Assembly: GCF_000327065.1 (NCBI RefSeq)
Contig: NC_019936.1
Location: 2,621,001 to 2,685,000, forward strand
Direction of reading: 5' to 3'
DNA from: Stutzerimonas stutzeri RCH2
Lineage (GTDB): Bacteria; Pseudomonadota; Gammaproteobacteria; Pseudomonadales; Pseudomonadaceae
DNA length: 64,000 nt
Below are positions 47,277 to 57,065 of the stretch, piece by piece; the first letter of the stretch is position 1; every line of letters starts with the position of its first letter. The notes below the pieces were generated by a model, which was not told where the DNA came from, searched no databases, and worked only from the letters and a program-made list of their open reading frames with translations. The translations under genes were made by a program, and so were the position numbers.

Positions 47277-50108
47277 TTAAACGGTGAAGGCGTCCTGCAG
47301 CAGCTTTTCCTGCTGTTCGGCATGCATGGAGGCGTAACCGACCGCCGGTGCCGCTGAAGCATCACGACCTGCGTACTGAAGGAACAGTTCCTTCTTGTGT
47401 GCAATGGCCACGCGGCGCATGTGGTGCTGGCTGCAGTACCAGGCACCCTGGTTCATCGGCTCTTCCTGGCACCAAACGATGTGCTTGAGGTTCTGGTAAG
47501 GCGCCAGTGCCTCGGCCAGATCCTCTTCCGGGAACGGATACAGCTGCTCGATACGCACGATGGCGATATCTTCGCGGCCTTCGGCACGACGCTTGTCCAG
47601 CAAGTCATAGTAGACCTTGCCGCTACACATGATCACGCGCTCGACCTTTGCCGGATCGATAGCATCGACTTCCGGGATAACGGTCTGGAAGGAACCCTGA
47701 GTGAGTTCTTCCAGCGTCGACGTGGCCAGCTTGTGGCGCAGCAGCGACTTGGGCGTCAGCGCTACCAGCGGCTTGCGCAGCGGGCGAATAGCCTGACGGC
47801 GCAGCATGTGATAGACCTGCGCCGGAGTCGTCGGCACGCAAACCTGGATGTTGTGCTCGGCGCACAGCTGCAGGTAACGCTCCAGACGAGCGGACGAGTG
47901 CTCAGGCCCCTGACCTTCATAGCCATGCGGCAACAGCATGGTCAGACCGCACAGGCGACCCCACTTGTGCTCACCGCTGGTGATGAACTGATCGATCACT
48001 ACCTGCGCGCCGTTGGCGAAGTCACCGAACTGTGCTTCCCAGACGACAAGCGCGTTGGGCATGGTGGTTGCGTAACCGTACTCGAACGCCAGAACCGCTT
48101 CTTCGGAGAGGAACGAGTCGTACAGATCGAAACGCGGCTGACCTTCATAGAGGTGCTGTAGCGGAATGTGGGTGCTGCCGTCCTTCTGGTTGTGCAGCGC
48201 AGCATGGCGATGCGAGAAGGTGCCGCGACCGACGTCCTGACCAGAGATACGAACAGGATGGCCTTCGAACAGCAACGTGGCGTATGCCATGACTTCCGCG
48301 TAGCCCCAGTTGATGGCCAGCGCGCCGGCGCCCATCTTCTGACGATCTTCGAGAATCTTCGAGACCTGACGCTGCACCACGAAGCCTTCCGGCGTTTGCA
48401 GCAGCTTGTTGGACAGATCCTGCAAGGTCTTCAGATCGAAGCTGGTGTCATGACGAGCAGTCCAGGCATGACCCAGATACGGACGCCAGTCGACGAAGAG
48501 TTCCTTGTTCGGCTCTTTGACCAGGCTCTTGACTACATGGAGGCCATTGTCGAGCGCCGTGCGGTACTCGTCGATCTTGGCCTGAACACGCTCGTCGTCC
48601 AGCACTTTCGACTGGATCAGCGAATCGGCGTACAGCTCACGAGTGGTGCGCTGCTTGGAGATCTTCTGATACATCAACGGCTGGGTGCCGCTCGGCTCAT
48701 CCGCTTCGTTGTGACCACGACGGCGGTAGCAGATCAGGTCGATGACGATGTCGCGCTTGAACTGCATCCGATAGTCGACAGCGAGCTGGGTGACGAACAG
48801 CACCGCCTCGGGATCGTCTGCGTTCACATGGAAGATCGGCGCCTGGATCATCTTCGCCACGTCGGTCGCGTACTCGGTGGAACGAGCGTCTTCCTGCTTG
48901 TTGGTGGTGAAGCCGACCTGGTTGTTGACCACGATACGGATGGTGCCGCCCGTGCGGTACGCACGAGTCTGCGACATCTGGAAGGTTTCCATCACCACAC
49001 CCTGACCGGCGACGGCCGCATCACCGTGGATGGTTACCGGAAGCACCTTGTCGCCGATCGGATCACAACGGCGATCCTGGCGAGCTCGCACCGAACCCTC
49101 GACCACCGGGGAAACGATCTCCAGGTGGGAGGGGTTGAACGCCATTGCCAGGTGAATCTCACCGCCCGGGGTCATCACGTTGGACGAGAAGCCCTGGTGA
49201 TACTTGACGTCACCGGAGCTCAGGCCTTCGACCTTCTTGCCTTCGAACTCGTCGAACAGGTCGCGCGGATTCTTACCGAAGGTGTTGACCAGCACGTTCA
49301 GACGGCCGCGGTGGGCCATGCCGATGACGATTTCCTTGGTGCCGTAGGAACCGGAACGCTGGATGATCTCGTCGAGCAGCGGAATCAGGCTCTCGCCACC
49401 TTCCAGGCCGAAACGCTTGGTGCCCGGATACTTGGTGCCCAAGTACTTTTCCAGACCTTCGGCCGCGGTCAGACGCTCGAGCAGATGGCTCTTGATCTCT
49501 GGCGAAAACTCGGGACGCCCGCGCACACTCTCCAAGCGCTGAACAAACCAGCTGCGCTGCTCGGAATCGACGATATGCATATACTCGGCGCCGATGGTGC
49601 GGCAATAGGTTTCTTGCAACGCCTGAACGATATCGCGCAGAGTTGCCTGACCGTTGACCACCGCAAGGTCACCGGTACGGAACACCGTATCGAGATCAGC
49701 GTCAGTCAGGCCGTAATTGTTGATCGCGAGATCCGCGGGGGCGGTGCGCTGCTGCAGGCCAAGCGGATCGAGCTGTGCTGCCTGATGGCCGCGCACTCGA
49801 TAGGCCTGGATCAGGCGCAGGACTTCGATCTGCTTCTTCTCGTGCTCGGTGCTGACGGTGCCTGCTGAAACAGGCTGGGCACGACGCTGGTTCTTGGCCA
49901 GCAGGACGAAGTGGTCGCGAATCGTCGAATGCGATACATCGGCTGAAGCGCTGCCACCGGAGGGCAACTTCTGGAAATAAGTGCGCCACTCTTCGGGCAC
50001 AGCGTTGGGATCGTGCAGGTAGAGCTCATAAAGCTCTTCCACATAGGCAGCGTTACCACCGGATAGGTGGGCACTGTCCCACATGCGCTGCATTACGCTT
50101 TCTTGCAT
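47277..50108 (-). CDS. sucA: 2-oxoglutarate dehydrogenase E1 component
   Basis: 943 residues, the usual E1o length. Thiamine-diphosphate-dependent decarboxylation of 2-oxoglutarate, passing succinyl to SucB. Recognisable sequence: N-terminal AHLSGGNAAYVEELYELYL, ThDP/substrate region IGMAHRGRLNVLVN, GDAAVAGQGVVMET, and the C-terminal VWCQEEPMNQGAWY. Follows sdhB by 292 bases containing two hairpins; it probably reads through from sdhC or has its own promoter in that gap. Confidence 0.98.
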   Translation of the reverse strand: MQESVMQRMWDSAHLSGGNAAYVEELYELYLHDPNAVPEEWRTYFQKLPSGGSASADVSHSTIRDHFVLLAKNQRRAQPVSAGTVSTEHEKKQIEVLRLIQAYRVRGHQAAQLDPLGLQQRTAPADLAINNYGLTDADLDTVFRTGDLAVVNGQATLRDIVQALQETYCRTIGAEYMHIVDSEQRSWFVQRLESVRGRPEFSPEIKSHLLERLTAAEGLEKYLGTKYPGTKRFGLEGGESLIPLLDEIIQRSGSYGTKEIVIGMAHRGRLNVLVNTFGKNPRDLFDEFEGKKVEGLSSGDVKYHQGFSSNVMTPGGEIHLAMAFNPSHLEIVSPVVEGSVRARQDRRCDPIGDKVLPVTIHGDAAVAGQGVVMETFQMSQTRAYRTGGTIRIVVNNQVGFTTNKQEDARSTEYATDVAKMIQAPIFHVNADDPEAVLFVTQLAVDYRMQFKRDIVIDLICYRRRGHNEADEPSGTQPLMYQKISKQRTTRELYADSLIQSKVLDDERVQAKIDEYRTALDNGLHVVKSLVKEPNKELFVDWRPYLGHAWTARHDTSFDLKTLQDLSNKLLQTPEGFVVQRQVSKILEDRQKMGAGALAINWGYAEVMAYATLLFEGHPVRISGQDVGRGTFSHRHAALHNQKDGSTHIPLQHLYEGQPRFDLYDSFLSEEAVLAFEYGYATTMPNALVVWEAQFGDFANGAQVVIDQFITSGEHKWGRLCGLTMLLPHGYEGQGPEHSSARLERYLQLCAEHNIQVCVPTTPAQVYHMLRRQAIRPLRKPLVALTPKSLLRHKLATSTLEELTQGSFQTVIPEVDAIDPAKVERVIMCSGKVYYDLLDKRRAEGREDIAIVRIEQLYPFPEEDLAEALAPYQNLKHIVWCQEEPMNQGAWYCSQHHMRRVAIAHKKELFLQYAGRDASAAPAVGYASMHAEQQEKLLQDAFTV

Positions 50109-50400
50109 GTCTGGTCACCTTCGATAAGGAGACACCACCAGCGTGGAAACCGCAGCATGACTTCCCAAGTTCTGAAGCAGCGACTCAGGTAAAGCCACTA
50201 CGGACCGCGCAGATAGTTCCCGGGCACAACCCGGATGCTCCTGCTGGTCATCAAATTTTCAGAGTGAAATCCCGGCTTTGTGAGCTGGGATTCCTACTAA
50301 AACTACGGCGCCGAGCTTCAACTTCGGCGCCGCAGGTGTAACGGGTAAAGCGATCCGGCCGTTCCAGGCTAGCGCATAACCTTTCCCGACCGGGGTGTCA
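50109..50400. other. Intergenic region sdhB-sucA with two hairpins
   Basis: 292 bases with no gene. On the minus strand, two hairpins follow sdhB: 50306-50332 (stem CGGCGCCGA/TCGGCGCCG) and 50268-50292 (AATCCCGGCT with AGCTGGGATT, one mismatch, then TTTCACTC). No distinct second promoter was readable. They may attenuate transcription from sdhCDAB into sucAB. Confidence 0.55.
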
Positions 50401-51105
50401 TCAGGTGCCGCTCTGCAGCAGCATGTTGCGTATGTGACCAATCGCCTTGGTCGGGTTCAATCCTTTCGGACAAACGTCAACGCAATTCATGATACCGCGG
50501 CAACGGAACACACTGAACGGATCATCCAAACCAGCCAGACGATTCTCGGTTTCGGTGTCGCGGCTGTCGGCCAGGAAGCGATAGGCCTGCAGCGAAGCGG
50601 CTGGACCGAGGAACTTGTCCGGGTTCCACCAGAAGGACGGGCAGCTGGTCGAGCAGCAAGCGCATAGAATGCACTCGTAAAGACCATCCAGCTTCTCGCG
50701 ATCTTCCGGGCTCTGCAGTCGTTCGATAGCAGGCGGCGGCGTATCGTTCATCAGATACGGACGCACTTTCTCGTACTGCTTGTAGAAGATGCTCATATCG
50801 ACGGCCAAGTCACGAATGACCGGCAGACCCGGCAACGGACGCACGACCAGCTTGTTGTTCTTGACCACGGCGGACAGCGGCGTGATGCAAGCCAGACCAT
50901 TCTTGCCGTTGATGTTCATCCCATCGGAACCGCACACGCCTTCACGGCAAGAGCGACGATAAGAGAAACCCTGATCCTGTTCCTTGATCAGAGCCAAGAC
51001 GTCGAGAACCATCAGATCCTTACCATCGGTATTGACCTGAAAATCCTGCATGAACGGCTTTTCGTCCTGATCGGGGTTGTAGCGATAAACACTCACTTGC
51101 AACAT
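50401..51105 (-). CDS. sdhB: Succinate dehydrogenase iron-sulfur subunit
   Basis: 234 residues. Iron-sulfur ligands: [2Fe-2S] in SCREGVCGSDGMNINGKNGLA and following Cys (pattern CxxxxCxxC...C), [4Fe-4S] and [3Fe-4S] in ECILCACCSTSCPS and CRGIMNCVDVCPKGLNP. Carries electrons from SdhA to the SdhCD quinone site in the inner membrane. Ten bases separate it from sdhA. Confidence 0.98.
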   Translation of the reverse strand: MLQVSVYRYNPDQDEKPFMQDFQVNTDGKDLMVLDVLALIKEQDQGFSYRRSCREGVCGSDGMNINGKNGLACITPLSAVVKNNKLVVRPLPGLPVIRDLAVDMSIFYKQYEKVRPYLMNDTPPPAIERLQSPEDREKLDGLYECILCACCSTSCPSFWWNPDKFLGPAASLQAYRFLADSRDTETENRLAGLDDPFSVFRCRGIMNCVDVCPKGLNPTKAIGHIRNMLLQSGT

Positions 51106-51115
51106 ATCGGCGACC

Positions 51116-52888
51116 TCAATAAGTCCGAACCTTGGGCTCGAATGCCGGAACGGTCTTCGGAGCGAAGTTCACGGCACGCTTGGCAACGCGCTTGTCACCC
51201 GGAAAGTACAGGGTGTGGCACAGCCAATTCTCGTCATCACGCTCTTCGAAATCTTCGCGAGCATGCGCACCACGGGATTCCTTGCGGTTCTCCGCGGCAA
51301 TTGCAGTAGCTTCGGCAACTTCCAGCAGGTTCTGCAGCTCGAGCGCTTCGATGCGCGCGGTGTTGAACGCCTGGCTCTTGTCGGAGATCTTGACGTTGGC
51401 GATACGCTGACGCAGATCGACCAGCTGAGCGATACCCTTCTGCATGTATTCACCGGTACGGAATACACCGAAGTAGTTCTGCATGCAGTTCTGCAGTTCT
51501 TTGCGCAGCGGAGCGACGTCTTCGCCAGTGGTACGCTCGTTGAGACCGGCAAGGCGGCTCAGCGCGACGTCCAGGTCGGTATCGCTGGCACCGCGATGCT
51601 CGATACCGTCCTTGAGCGCCTTCTCCAGGTGGAGACCAGCAGCACGACCGAACACCACCAGATCCAGCAGCGAGTTACCGCCCAGACGGTTGGCGCCATG
51701 TACGGATACGCAAGCCACTTCGCCTACAGCGAACAGACCATCGATGATCGTATCGTTGCCGTTGGCGTCCTGGGTGATTGCCTGGCCATGAATGTTGGTA
51801 GCGATACCGCCCATCATGTAGTGGCAGGTAGGCACAACTGGAACCGGAGCAACGACTGGATCGACGTGAGCGAAGGTCTTCGACAGCTCACAGATACCCG
51901 GCAGACGGCTATGCAGCACTTCTTCACCGAGGTGATCGAGCTTCAGCATTACGTGGTCGCCATCCGGACCACAGCCATTGCCGGCCAGGATTTCCTTGAC
52001 CATCGAGCGCGCAACGACGTCACGACCAGCAAGGTCCTTCGCGTTCGGAGCATAACGCTCCATGAAGCGCTCGCCGTGCTTGTTGATCAGGTAGCCACCT
52101 TCACCACGGCAACCCTCGGTCACCAGCACACCGGCGCCGGCAATACCAGTCGGGTGGAACTGCCACATCTCGATGTCCTGAACCGGAACACCGGCACGCA
52201 GCGCCATGCCAACACCGTCACCGGTATTGATCAGTGCGTTGGTAGTCGATGCGTAGATACGACCAGCACCACCGGTAGCGAGAACGGTAGCCTTGGAGCG
52301 GATATAGACGGTTTCACCGGTTTCGATGCAGATCGCGATGACACCGACAACGGCGCCGTCCTGATTCTTCACCAGATCAACCGCGTACCACTCGTTGAGG
52401 AATACGGTGTTGTTCTTCAGGTTACCCTGATAAAGGGTATGCAGCAGGGCATGACCGGTACGGTCAGCCGCGGCACAGGTACGAGCAGCCTGACCACCCT
52501 TGCCAAAGTCCTTGGACTGACCACCAAACGGGCGCTGGTAGATACGACCCTGCTCGGTGCGGGAGAACGGCAGACCCATGTGCTCGAGCTCGAACACAGC
52601 CTCTGGACCAACGGAACACATGTACTCGATAGCATCCTGGTCGCCGATATAGTCGGAACCCTTGACGGTATCGTACATGTGCCAGCGCCAGTCATCGTTC
52701 GGATCAGCCGACGCGATGGCGCAGGTAATGCCGCCCTGAGCGGATACAGTATGCGAACGAGTCGGAAAAACCTTGGTGACTACAGCGGTCTTGTGGCCGG
52801 ATTGAGCCAACTGCAGTGCCGCGCGCATACCGGCACCACCACCACCAACAATGATGGCATCGAAGGAAAGCGTACGAATATTAGCCAT
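51116..52888 (-). CDS. sdhA: Succinate dehydrogenase flavoprotein subunit
   Basis: 590 residues. N-terminal FAD site [18 protein letters not shown], covalent flavin His in [11 protein letters not shown], active-site segment [21 protein letters not shown] and the base-pair Arg/His in [11 protein letters not shown], with [13 protein letters not shown] later. Oxidises succinate to fumarate; cytoplasmic face of complex II. Three bases separate its start from sdhD. Confidence 0.98.
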   Translation of the reverse strand: MANIRTLSFDAIIVGGGGAGMRAALQLAQSGHKTAVVTKVFPTRSHTVSAQGGITCAIASADPNDDWRWHMYDTVKGSDYIGDQDAIEYMCSVGPEAVFELEHMGLPFSRTEQGRIYQRPFGGQSKDFGKGGQAARTCAAADRTGHALLHTLYQGNLKNNTVFLNEWYAVDLVKNQDGAVVGVIAICIETGETVYIRSKATVLATGGAGRIYASTTNALINTGDGVGMALRAGVPVQDIEMWQFHPTGIAGAGVLVTEGCRGEGGYLINKHGERFMERYAPNAKDLAGRDVVARSMVKEILAGNGCGPDGDHVMLKLDHLGEEVLHSRLPGICELSKTFAHVDPVVAPVPVVPTCHYMMGGIATNIHGQAITQDANGNDTIIDGLFAVGEVACVSVHGANRLGGNSLLDLVVFGRAAGLHLEKALKDGIEHRGASDTDLDVALSRLAGLNERTTGEDVAPLRKELQNCMQNYFGVFRTGEYMQKGIAQLVDLRQRIANVKISDKSQAFNTARIEALELQNLLEVAEATAIAAENRKESRGAHAREDFEERDDENWLCHTLYFPGDKRVAKRAVNFAPKTVPAFEPKVRTY

Positions 52889-52891
52889 GAA

Positions 52892-53260
52892 TCAGATACC
52901 CCAAAGAATCTGCACACCCCAGACGAAGAAGGTGAACATGGCAATGCCACACACCGCCTGGAACAGGAAACGAACGCCGGTAGCCCACTTACCGATCGCC
53001 ATATTGGTCAGGTAGTCAGTGGAAATCGTCCACATACCTACCCACGCGTGCACACTCAGGGCGACCAGCGCCAGCAGGCTGAAAATGCGCATCCAGTTAG
53101 CCGAGAACAACTCGTGCCACTGGGCGTATTCCAGACCCGGGTTCGCGATCAGATACCCAAGCAGAAACAGAAAATAAGCCGCAAGAACCACTGCAGAAAC
53201 GCGCTGGGCCATCCAGTCATACAGGCCCGAACGCGAAAAGTTGGTGACATTGGTTACCAT
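52892..53260 (-). CDS. sdhD: Succinate dehydrogenase membrane anchor subunit D
   Basis: 122 residues with three helices: about 17-37, 56-74 and 90-115. The heme/quinone-pocket residue His is in LSVHAWVGMW, matching the conserved SdhD heme His region, and the N-terminal RSGLYDWMAQRVSAVVL is typical. ATG 53260 is used; a GTG at 53266 is also in frame. Its start overlaps the sdhC end by 7 bases. Confidence 0.95.
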   Translation of the reverse strand: MVTNVTNFSRSGLYDWMAQRVSAVVLAAYFLFLLGYLIANPGLEYAQWHELFSANWMRIFSLLALVALSVHAWVGMWTISTDYLTNMAIGKWATGVRFLFQAVCGIAMFTFFVWGVQILWGI

Positions 53261-53628
53261 ATCCACACTCCCGCCAGAACGATCAGCACCACCGAAACGG
53301 CGATTACGATTTTCGCGCCCAGCTTGCCGCCTTCCAGCGTCTCGCCATGGCCAGTGTCCATTAGCAGGTGACGCACACCCGCCACCAGGTGATACAGCAG
53401 CGCGGACAGCAACGCCCAGCTCACCAGCTTGGCCAAGGGACTACCCAGATACGCACGAACCTCCTCGAAGCCTTCTGGCGAAGACAGCGAGGTATCGAGC
53501 GCGAGCAGCAACAAGGCGATACCGACGAACAGGATGACACCGGATACACGGTGGAGAATCGACGTGTAAGCAGTGATGGGAAGTTTTATTGTCCTAAGAT
53601 CTAGGTTTACAGGTCGTTGGCTTTTCAC
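53254..53628 (-). CDS. sdhC: Succinate dehydrogenase cytochrome b556 subunit
   Basis: 124 residues with three helices. Conserved SILHRVSGVILFVG (quinone-site Ser/Arg) and LLYHLVAGVRHLLMDTG, with the heme-ligand His in the second helix. The start codon is GTG (53626-53628), in the usual Pseudomonas position for KSQRPVNLDLRTIKLPITAY. First gene of sdhCDAB, transcribed from a promoter at 53761-53789 with a leader of about 120 bases. Confidence 0.96.
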   Translation of the reverse strand: MKSQRPVNLDLRTIKLPITAYTSILHRVSGVILFVGIALLLLALDTSLSSPEGFEEVRAYLGSPLAKLVSWALLSALLYHLVAGVRHLLMDTGHGETLEGGKLGAKIVIAVSVVLIVLAGVWIW

Positions 53629-53760
53629 GGCTTTTTTTCACACTTGAGAGCCCCAGAACGCAGGGCAAAGTTGTTGGGAAGAGCACGCAGCAGTACCCGC
53701 TACCCACGAGTGACAACCTACAGAAATACCGCCTGTAAGGCCCCTGCCGGTCGGTTTCCG

Positions 53761-53789
53761 AGTATAAACAGTTAGGTCACTAATGACAA
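53761..53789 (-). promoter_or_regulatory. Sigma-70 promoter of sdhCDAB
   Basis: On the minus strand TTGTCA (-35), 17 bases, TATACT (-10) is a near-consensus housekeeping promoter. It gives a leader of about 125 bases before the sdhC GTG. In P. aeruginosa sdhCDAB is known to respond to iron through PrrF small RNAs; no direct evidence for that here. Confidence 0.75.
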
Positions 53790-53903
53790 TGTGGTGAAGT
53801 GCCACTAAAGGCTGATAGCAGCCTCTATATAAATGCCGTAAACAGTGCACCCAAGCTGTACGCATCCCCCTGCAGAGCCCTCTACGGCATGGGTTCGCGC
53901 AAA

Positions 53904-53931
53904 TTGACTTTGCGATTTATCACACTATAGT
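53904..53931 (+). promoter_or_regulatory. Sigma-70 promoter of gltA
   Basis: TTGACT (-35, 53904-53909), 16 bases, TATAGT (-10, 53926-53931): strong match, giving a leader of about 50 bases before gltA. Confidence 0.7.
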
Positions 53932-53989
53932 GATGCGGGCCCTGCGTGGGGGGCCATGATGATTCCAAGCACAAAACAGGAGGCCATAC

Positions 53990-55261
53990 ATGGCTGACAA
54001 GAAAGCGCAGTTGATCATCGAGGGCGCTGCCCCCGTCGAACTGCCCGTTTTAACCGGTACCGTAGGGCCTGACGTAATAGATGTACGAAGCCTGACCTCC
54101 ACGGGTCACTTCACCTTCGATCCCGGCTTCATGTCGACCGCCTCTTGCGAGTCCAAGATCACCTATATCGACGGCGACAAGGGCATCCTGCTACATCGCG
54201 GCTACCCCATCGAACAGCTGGCAGAGAAATCCGACTACCTGGAAACCTGCTACCTGCTGCTGAACGGCGAGCTGCCGACCGCCGAACAGAAGGCACAGTT
54301 CGTCAGCACCGTGAAGAACCACACCATGGTCCACGAGCAGCTGAAGTCCTTCCTTAACGGTTTCCGTCGTGACGCCCACCCGATGGCCATCATGTGCGGT
54401 GTGGTCGGTGCACTCTCGGCCTTCTACCACGACTCCCTGGACATCAACGACCCGCACCATCGCGAGATCTCCGCGGTGCGTCTGGTCGCCAAGATGCCGA
54501 CCATCGCTGCAATGGTCTACAAGTACTCGATCGGTCAGCCGCTGATGTACCCGCGCAACGACCTGAGCTACTCGGAAAACTTCCTGCACATGATGTTCAA
54601 CACCCCGTGCGAGATCAAACCGATCAGCCCGGTGCTGGCCAAGGCAATGGATCGCATCTTCATCCTGCACGCCGACCATGAGCAGAATGCTTCCACGTCC
54701 ACCGTGCGTTTGGCTGGCTCCACCGGCGCCAACCCGTTCGCCTGTATCGCAGCCGGCATCGCCGCCCTGTGGGGACCGGCTCACGGTGGTGCGAACGAAG
54801 CCGTACTCACCATGCTGGACGAGATCGGCGACGTATCGAACGTCGAGAAGTTCCTGGCCAAGGCCAAGGACAAGAACGATCCGTTCAAGCTGATGGGCTT
54901 CGGTCATCGCGTTTACAAGAACTTCGATCCACGCGCCAAGGTCATGAAGCAGACCTGCGACGAGGTTCTGGGCGAGCTGGGCATCAACGATCCGCAACTG
55001 GATCTGGCCATGAAGCTCGAAGAGATTGCCCTCAACGATCCTTACTTCGCCGAGCGCAACCTGTATCCGAACGTGGACTTCTACTCGGGTATCATCCTCA
55101 AGGCCATCGGCATTCCGACCAGCATGTTCACCGTCATCTTCGCCCTCGCGCGTACTGTCGGCTGGATCTCCCACTGGAAGGAAATGATCGCCTCCGGCCA
55201 GAAGATCGGTCGCCCGCGCCAGCTGTATACCGGCCACACCAAGCGCGACCTGCCGCGTTAA
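53990..55261 (+). CDS. gltA: Citrate synthase
   Basis: 423 residues, type II (hexameric Gram-negative) citrate synthase. Catalytic residues are in [19 protein letters not shown] (first His), [14 protein letters not shown] (second His) and the helix preceding [17 protein letters not shown] precedes ATG. Divergent from sdhC, with each gene's promoter readable. A strong terminator follows. Confidence 0.98.
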   Translation: MADKKAQLIIEGAAPVELPVLTGTVGPDVIDVRSLTSTGHFTFDPGFMSTASCESKITYIDGDKGILLHRGYPIEQLAEKSDYLETCYLLLNGELPTAEQKAQFVSTVKNHTMVHEQLKSFLNGFRRDAHPMAIMCGVVGALSAFYHDSLDINDPHHREISAVRLVAKMPTIAAMVYKYSIGQPLMYPRNDLSYSENFLHMMFNTPCEIKPISPVLAKAMDRIFILHADHEQNASTSTVRLAGSTGANPFACIAAGIAALWGPAHGGANEAVLTMLDEIGDVSNVEKFLAKAKDKNDPFKLMGFGHRVYKNFDPRAKVMKQTCDEVLGELGINDPQLDLAMKLEEIALNDPYFAERNLYPNVDFYSGIILKAIGIPTSMFTVIFALARTVGWISHWKEMIASGQKIGRPRQLYTGHTKRDLPR

Positions 55262-55283
55262 GCGACAATTCCGTGCAACGAGA

Positions 55284-55310
55284 AAGGCTGCCCTAGGGCA
55301 GCCTTTTTTG
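55284..55310 (+). terminator. Rho-independent terminator of gltA
   Basis: AAGGCTGCC-CTAG-GGCAGCCTT (55284-55305) followed by TTTTG, 22 bases after the stop. A textbook intrinsic terminator. Confidence 0.88.
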
Positions 55311-55464
55311 TTTCTTCGCGAGCATCAGCAGCAAACCCTGGATTGCCGACAAAAATCCTCGCCGGCGAATCCTGCCCAACCGCCACTGATTGAAACATTG
55401 CCTAGCTGGCGGCAGCATCGCCCACATCATAGCGTCGGCACGCCTCACCTCCAGCGGAAGGCCG

Positions 55465-55716
55465 CTACGCCGTCTCCTGCTCCAGCCAGCCCAGCAAACG
55501 GATTGCCTCATCCCTGCCTTCACCGCAGCAGACAGGGTCTGCTGCAAACGCAGCGCATACAGCAGGCCGCCGTGGATCACCAAACAGCGAGCATAAAAAG
55601 CCAGCGTCCAATTGAACACACCGCTCCCCAGCACGCTTGCCATGCGGCATGCCGGGTATGGACGAACTGATCGAGGGGGCGATGCAGCAGGCACCGCAAC
55701 CAGGGCGACAATCCAT
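55465..55716 (-). CDS. YkgJ-family cysteine cluster protein
   Basis: 83 residues. Starts MDCRPGCGACCIAPSISS with closely spaced cysteines (DCRPGCGACC), then GERCVQLDAGFLCSLFGDPRRPAVC and VCCGEGRDE, the CxxxCxxCC pattern of the Zn/Fe-binding YkgJ family. The role is unknown in this family. ATG 55716 is the start matching the family; the longer upstream frame is unrelated. The stretch 55311-55464 between it and gltA holds no clear gene. Confidence 0.82.
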   Translation of the reverse strand: MDCRPGCGACCIAPSISSSIPGMPHGKRAGERCVQLDAGFLCSLFGDPRRPAVCAAFAADPVCCGEGRDEAIRLLGWLEQETA

Positions 55717-55845
55717 GAACTGCCACTCATGAGAAAAACGGGCGGCGATAATAATCCGACCGAATTGCAGACACCAGATGGCCATTGCGCAGGGCTGCGA
55801 CCGGAAATAGGCTAGCGCGTCGTCATTTTCGAGCACACACCCACC

Positions 55846-56187
55846 ATGCCTGTTTGGTTGCAAACCGCCGCCCTGCTCTGCTGCTCCAACCTGTTCATGA
55901 CCTTCGCCTGGTACGGCCACTTAAAGAGCCTGAGCGGCAAACCCTGGCTCATCGCCGCGCTAATCAGCTGGGGCATCGCATTCTTCGAGTACATGCTGAT
56001 GGTGCCGGCAAACCGCATCGGCTACACGGAGCTATCGATAGGCCAGCTGAAGATCATGCAGGAAGTAATCACCCTCATGGTGTTCATCCCTTTCAGCGTG
56101 CTGTACATGCAGCAGCCGTTGAAGCTGGATTATCTGTGGGCGGGATTGTGTCTGGTCGGCGCTGTGTACTTTATCTTCCGCAGCTAG
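55846..56187 (+). CDS. DMT-family protein (DUF486)
   Basis: 113 residues with four helices: roughly 5-23, 32-50, 65-87 and 93-110. The motif LFMTFAWYGHLKS and the following AFFEYMLMVPANRIGY are characteristic of DUF486, a small group related to drug/metabolite transporters. Substrate unknown. ATG 55846; divergent from the YkgJ gene. Confidence 0.82.
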   Translation: MPVWLQTAALLCCSNLFMTFAWYGHLKSLSGKPWLIAALISWGIAFFEYMLMVPANRIGYTELSIGQLKIMQEVITLMVFIPFSVLYMQQPLKLDYLWAGLCLVGAVYFIFRS

Positions 56188-56284
56188 CAACGCGCCCTAA
56201 CACCGATACGCAATCAGCCAGGTGACGCCAGCACATGCGCTTGGGCATACTGGCGACCCTTTCAAATCCCTTCAAGGAATCTCG

Positions 56285-56566
56285 ATGTTCAAGGTCAACG
56301 AGTACTTCGATGGCACCGTCAAATCCATTGCCTTCGACATGGCAGAAGGCCCGGCCACCATCGGCGTGATGGCACCAGGCGAGTACGAATTCGGCACTGC
56401 ACAGCTGGAAGTCATGCACGTAGTTGCGGGTAGCCTGGACGTGAAGCTGCCGGGAGCCGATGCCTGGGAAACCTTCGCAAGCGGCAGCCAGTTCACCGTA
56501 CCGGCGAACAGCAAGTTTCAGCTAAAGGTCAAGATGGATACGGCTTATCTTTGCGAGTATCGCTAA
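56285..56566 (+). CDS. ppnP: Pyrimidine/purine nucleoside phosphorylase
   Basis: 93 residues, single cupin-like domain. [16 protein letters not shown] and [20 protein letters not shown] are hallmark PpnP (former DUF1255/YaiE) sequence; E. coli PpnP is 94 residues. It phosphorolyses several nucleosides to ribose 1-phosphate and the base. ATG 56285 gives this length; a longer in-frame frame begins at 56222. Confidence 0.9.
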   Translation: MFKVNEYFDGTVKSIAFDMAEGPATIGVMAPGEYEFGTAQLEVMHVVAGSLDVKLPGADAWETFASGSQFTVPANSKFQLKVKMDTAYLCEYR

Positions 56567-56595
56567 GGCGAACGAGCACTGCTGAGGCGCTAGCC

Positions 56596-56623
56596 AGGTG
56601 GATGAACGTTGCGCCATCCACCT
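56596..56623. terminator. Hairpin between ppnP and the flagellar block
   Basis: AGGTGGATG (56596-56604) and CATCCACCT (56615-56623) pair perfectly around a 10-base loop between ppnP and the convergent fliT-like gene. Little T-run on either side; candidate terminator. Confidence 0.45.
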
Positions 56624-56709
56624 TCAGCGAAGAACTTTGGAGGCTTAAGCATCGCAGCCCTCTCACCCCCTGAACGTCACGAAAGACAGAGCGACTGACG
56701 CCCCAACCA

Positions 56710-57003
56710 TCAGCCCAACGGTTTATAGGCCTGTGTCACCTGCTTGCCCTGGCTCAACTTGGTGAGCTCCTGCGCAAGCCGTTCGCGCTCCGAGCGTCCC
56801 GCCGTTTGAAGCTTGGCGTATACCTCGGCCATAGCCTCGATCTCTGCACGCAGCTCGGCGTCCGCTGCATCCTCATCCTGTAAAGTCGCAATCAGAGCGC
56901 TGCAGTCATCATCCAGAGCGGCGATCACTTCCCAGTCATCATTGGCTAGCGCTTTGCGCAACCGCTCGGTGAAGTCGGCGAAGAGTAGCGTTTTCGAAGT
57001 CAT
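56710..57003 (-). CDS. FliT-like flagellar protein
   Basis: 97 residues, all-helical and charged. Located directly after fliS, the position of fliT/fleP in Pseudomonas. FliT is a chaperone of FliD and FlhDC in enterics; FleP in P. aeruginosa is linked to pilus/flagellar control. The sequence itself only shows a short helical protein (DDCSALIATLQDEDA, ERERLAQELTKLSQ); the name rests on gene order. ATG 57003. Confidence 0.6.
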   Translation of the reverse strand: MTSKTLLFADFTERLRKALANDDWEVIAALDDDCSALIATLQDEDAADAELRAEIEAMAEVYAKLQTAGRSERERLAQELTKLSQGKQVTQAYKPLG

Positions 57004-57065
57004 ACACTCTCCAGGTCGATCAGCGCCGCTAAACGCGCTATAGGCTGAACTGGATACATGATAGA

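Larger units (their letters stand above)
53629..53989. other. Divergent promoter region sdhC-gltA
   Basis: 361 bases without a gene. It holds the sdhC promoter (53761-53789, minus strand), the gltA promoter (53904-53931, plus strand), a long sdhC leader and the gltA leader with AGGAGG before ATG 53990. Confidence 0.65.

Noticed and set aside
48168..49868. Very long open frame of 566 codons on the plus strand opposite sucA
   Set aside because: It is antisense to sucA, a highly conserved gene, and shows no motif; high-GC codon bias produces such mirror frames. The same applies to the long plus-strand frames opposite lpd (44479-46086), sdhA (51215-53371) and htpG (35648-37156).
55293..55730. 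145-codon minus-strand frame overlapping the YkgJ-type gene
   Set aside because: It overlaps the well-supported cysteine-cluster gene in another frame and its protein resembles no family. The C-terminal part (about 55293-55440) lies in the gltA 3' flank and has no ribosome-binding site I trust.
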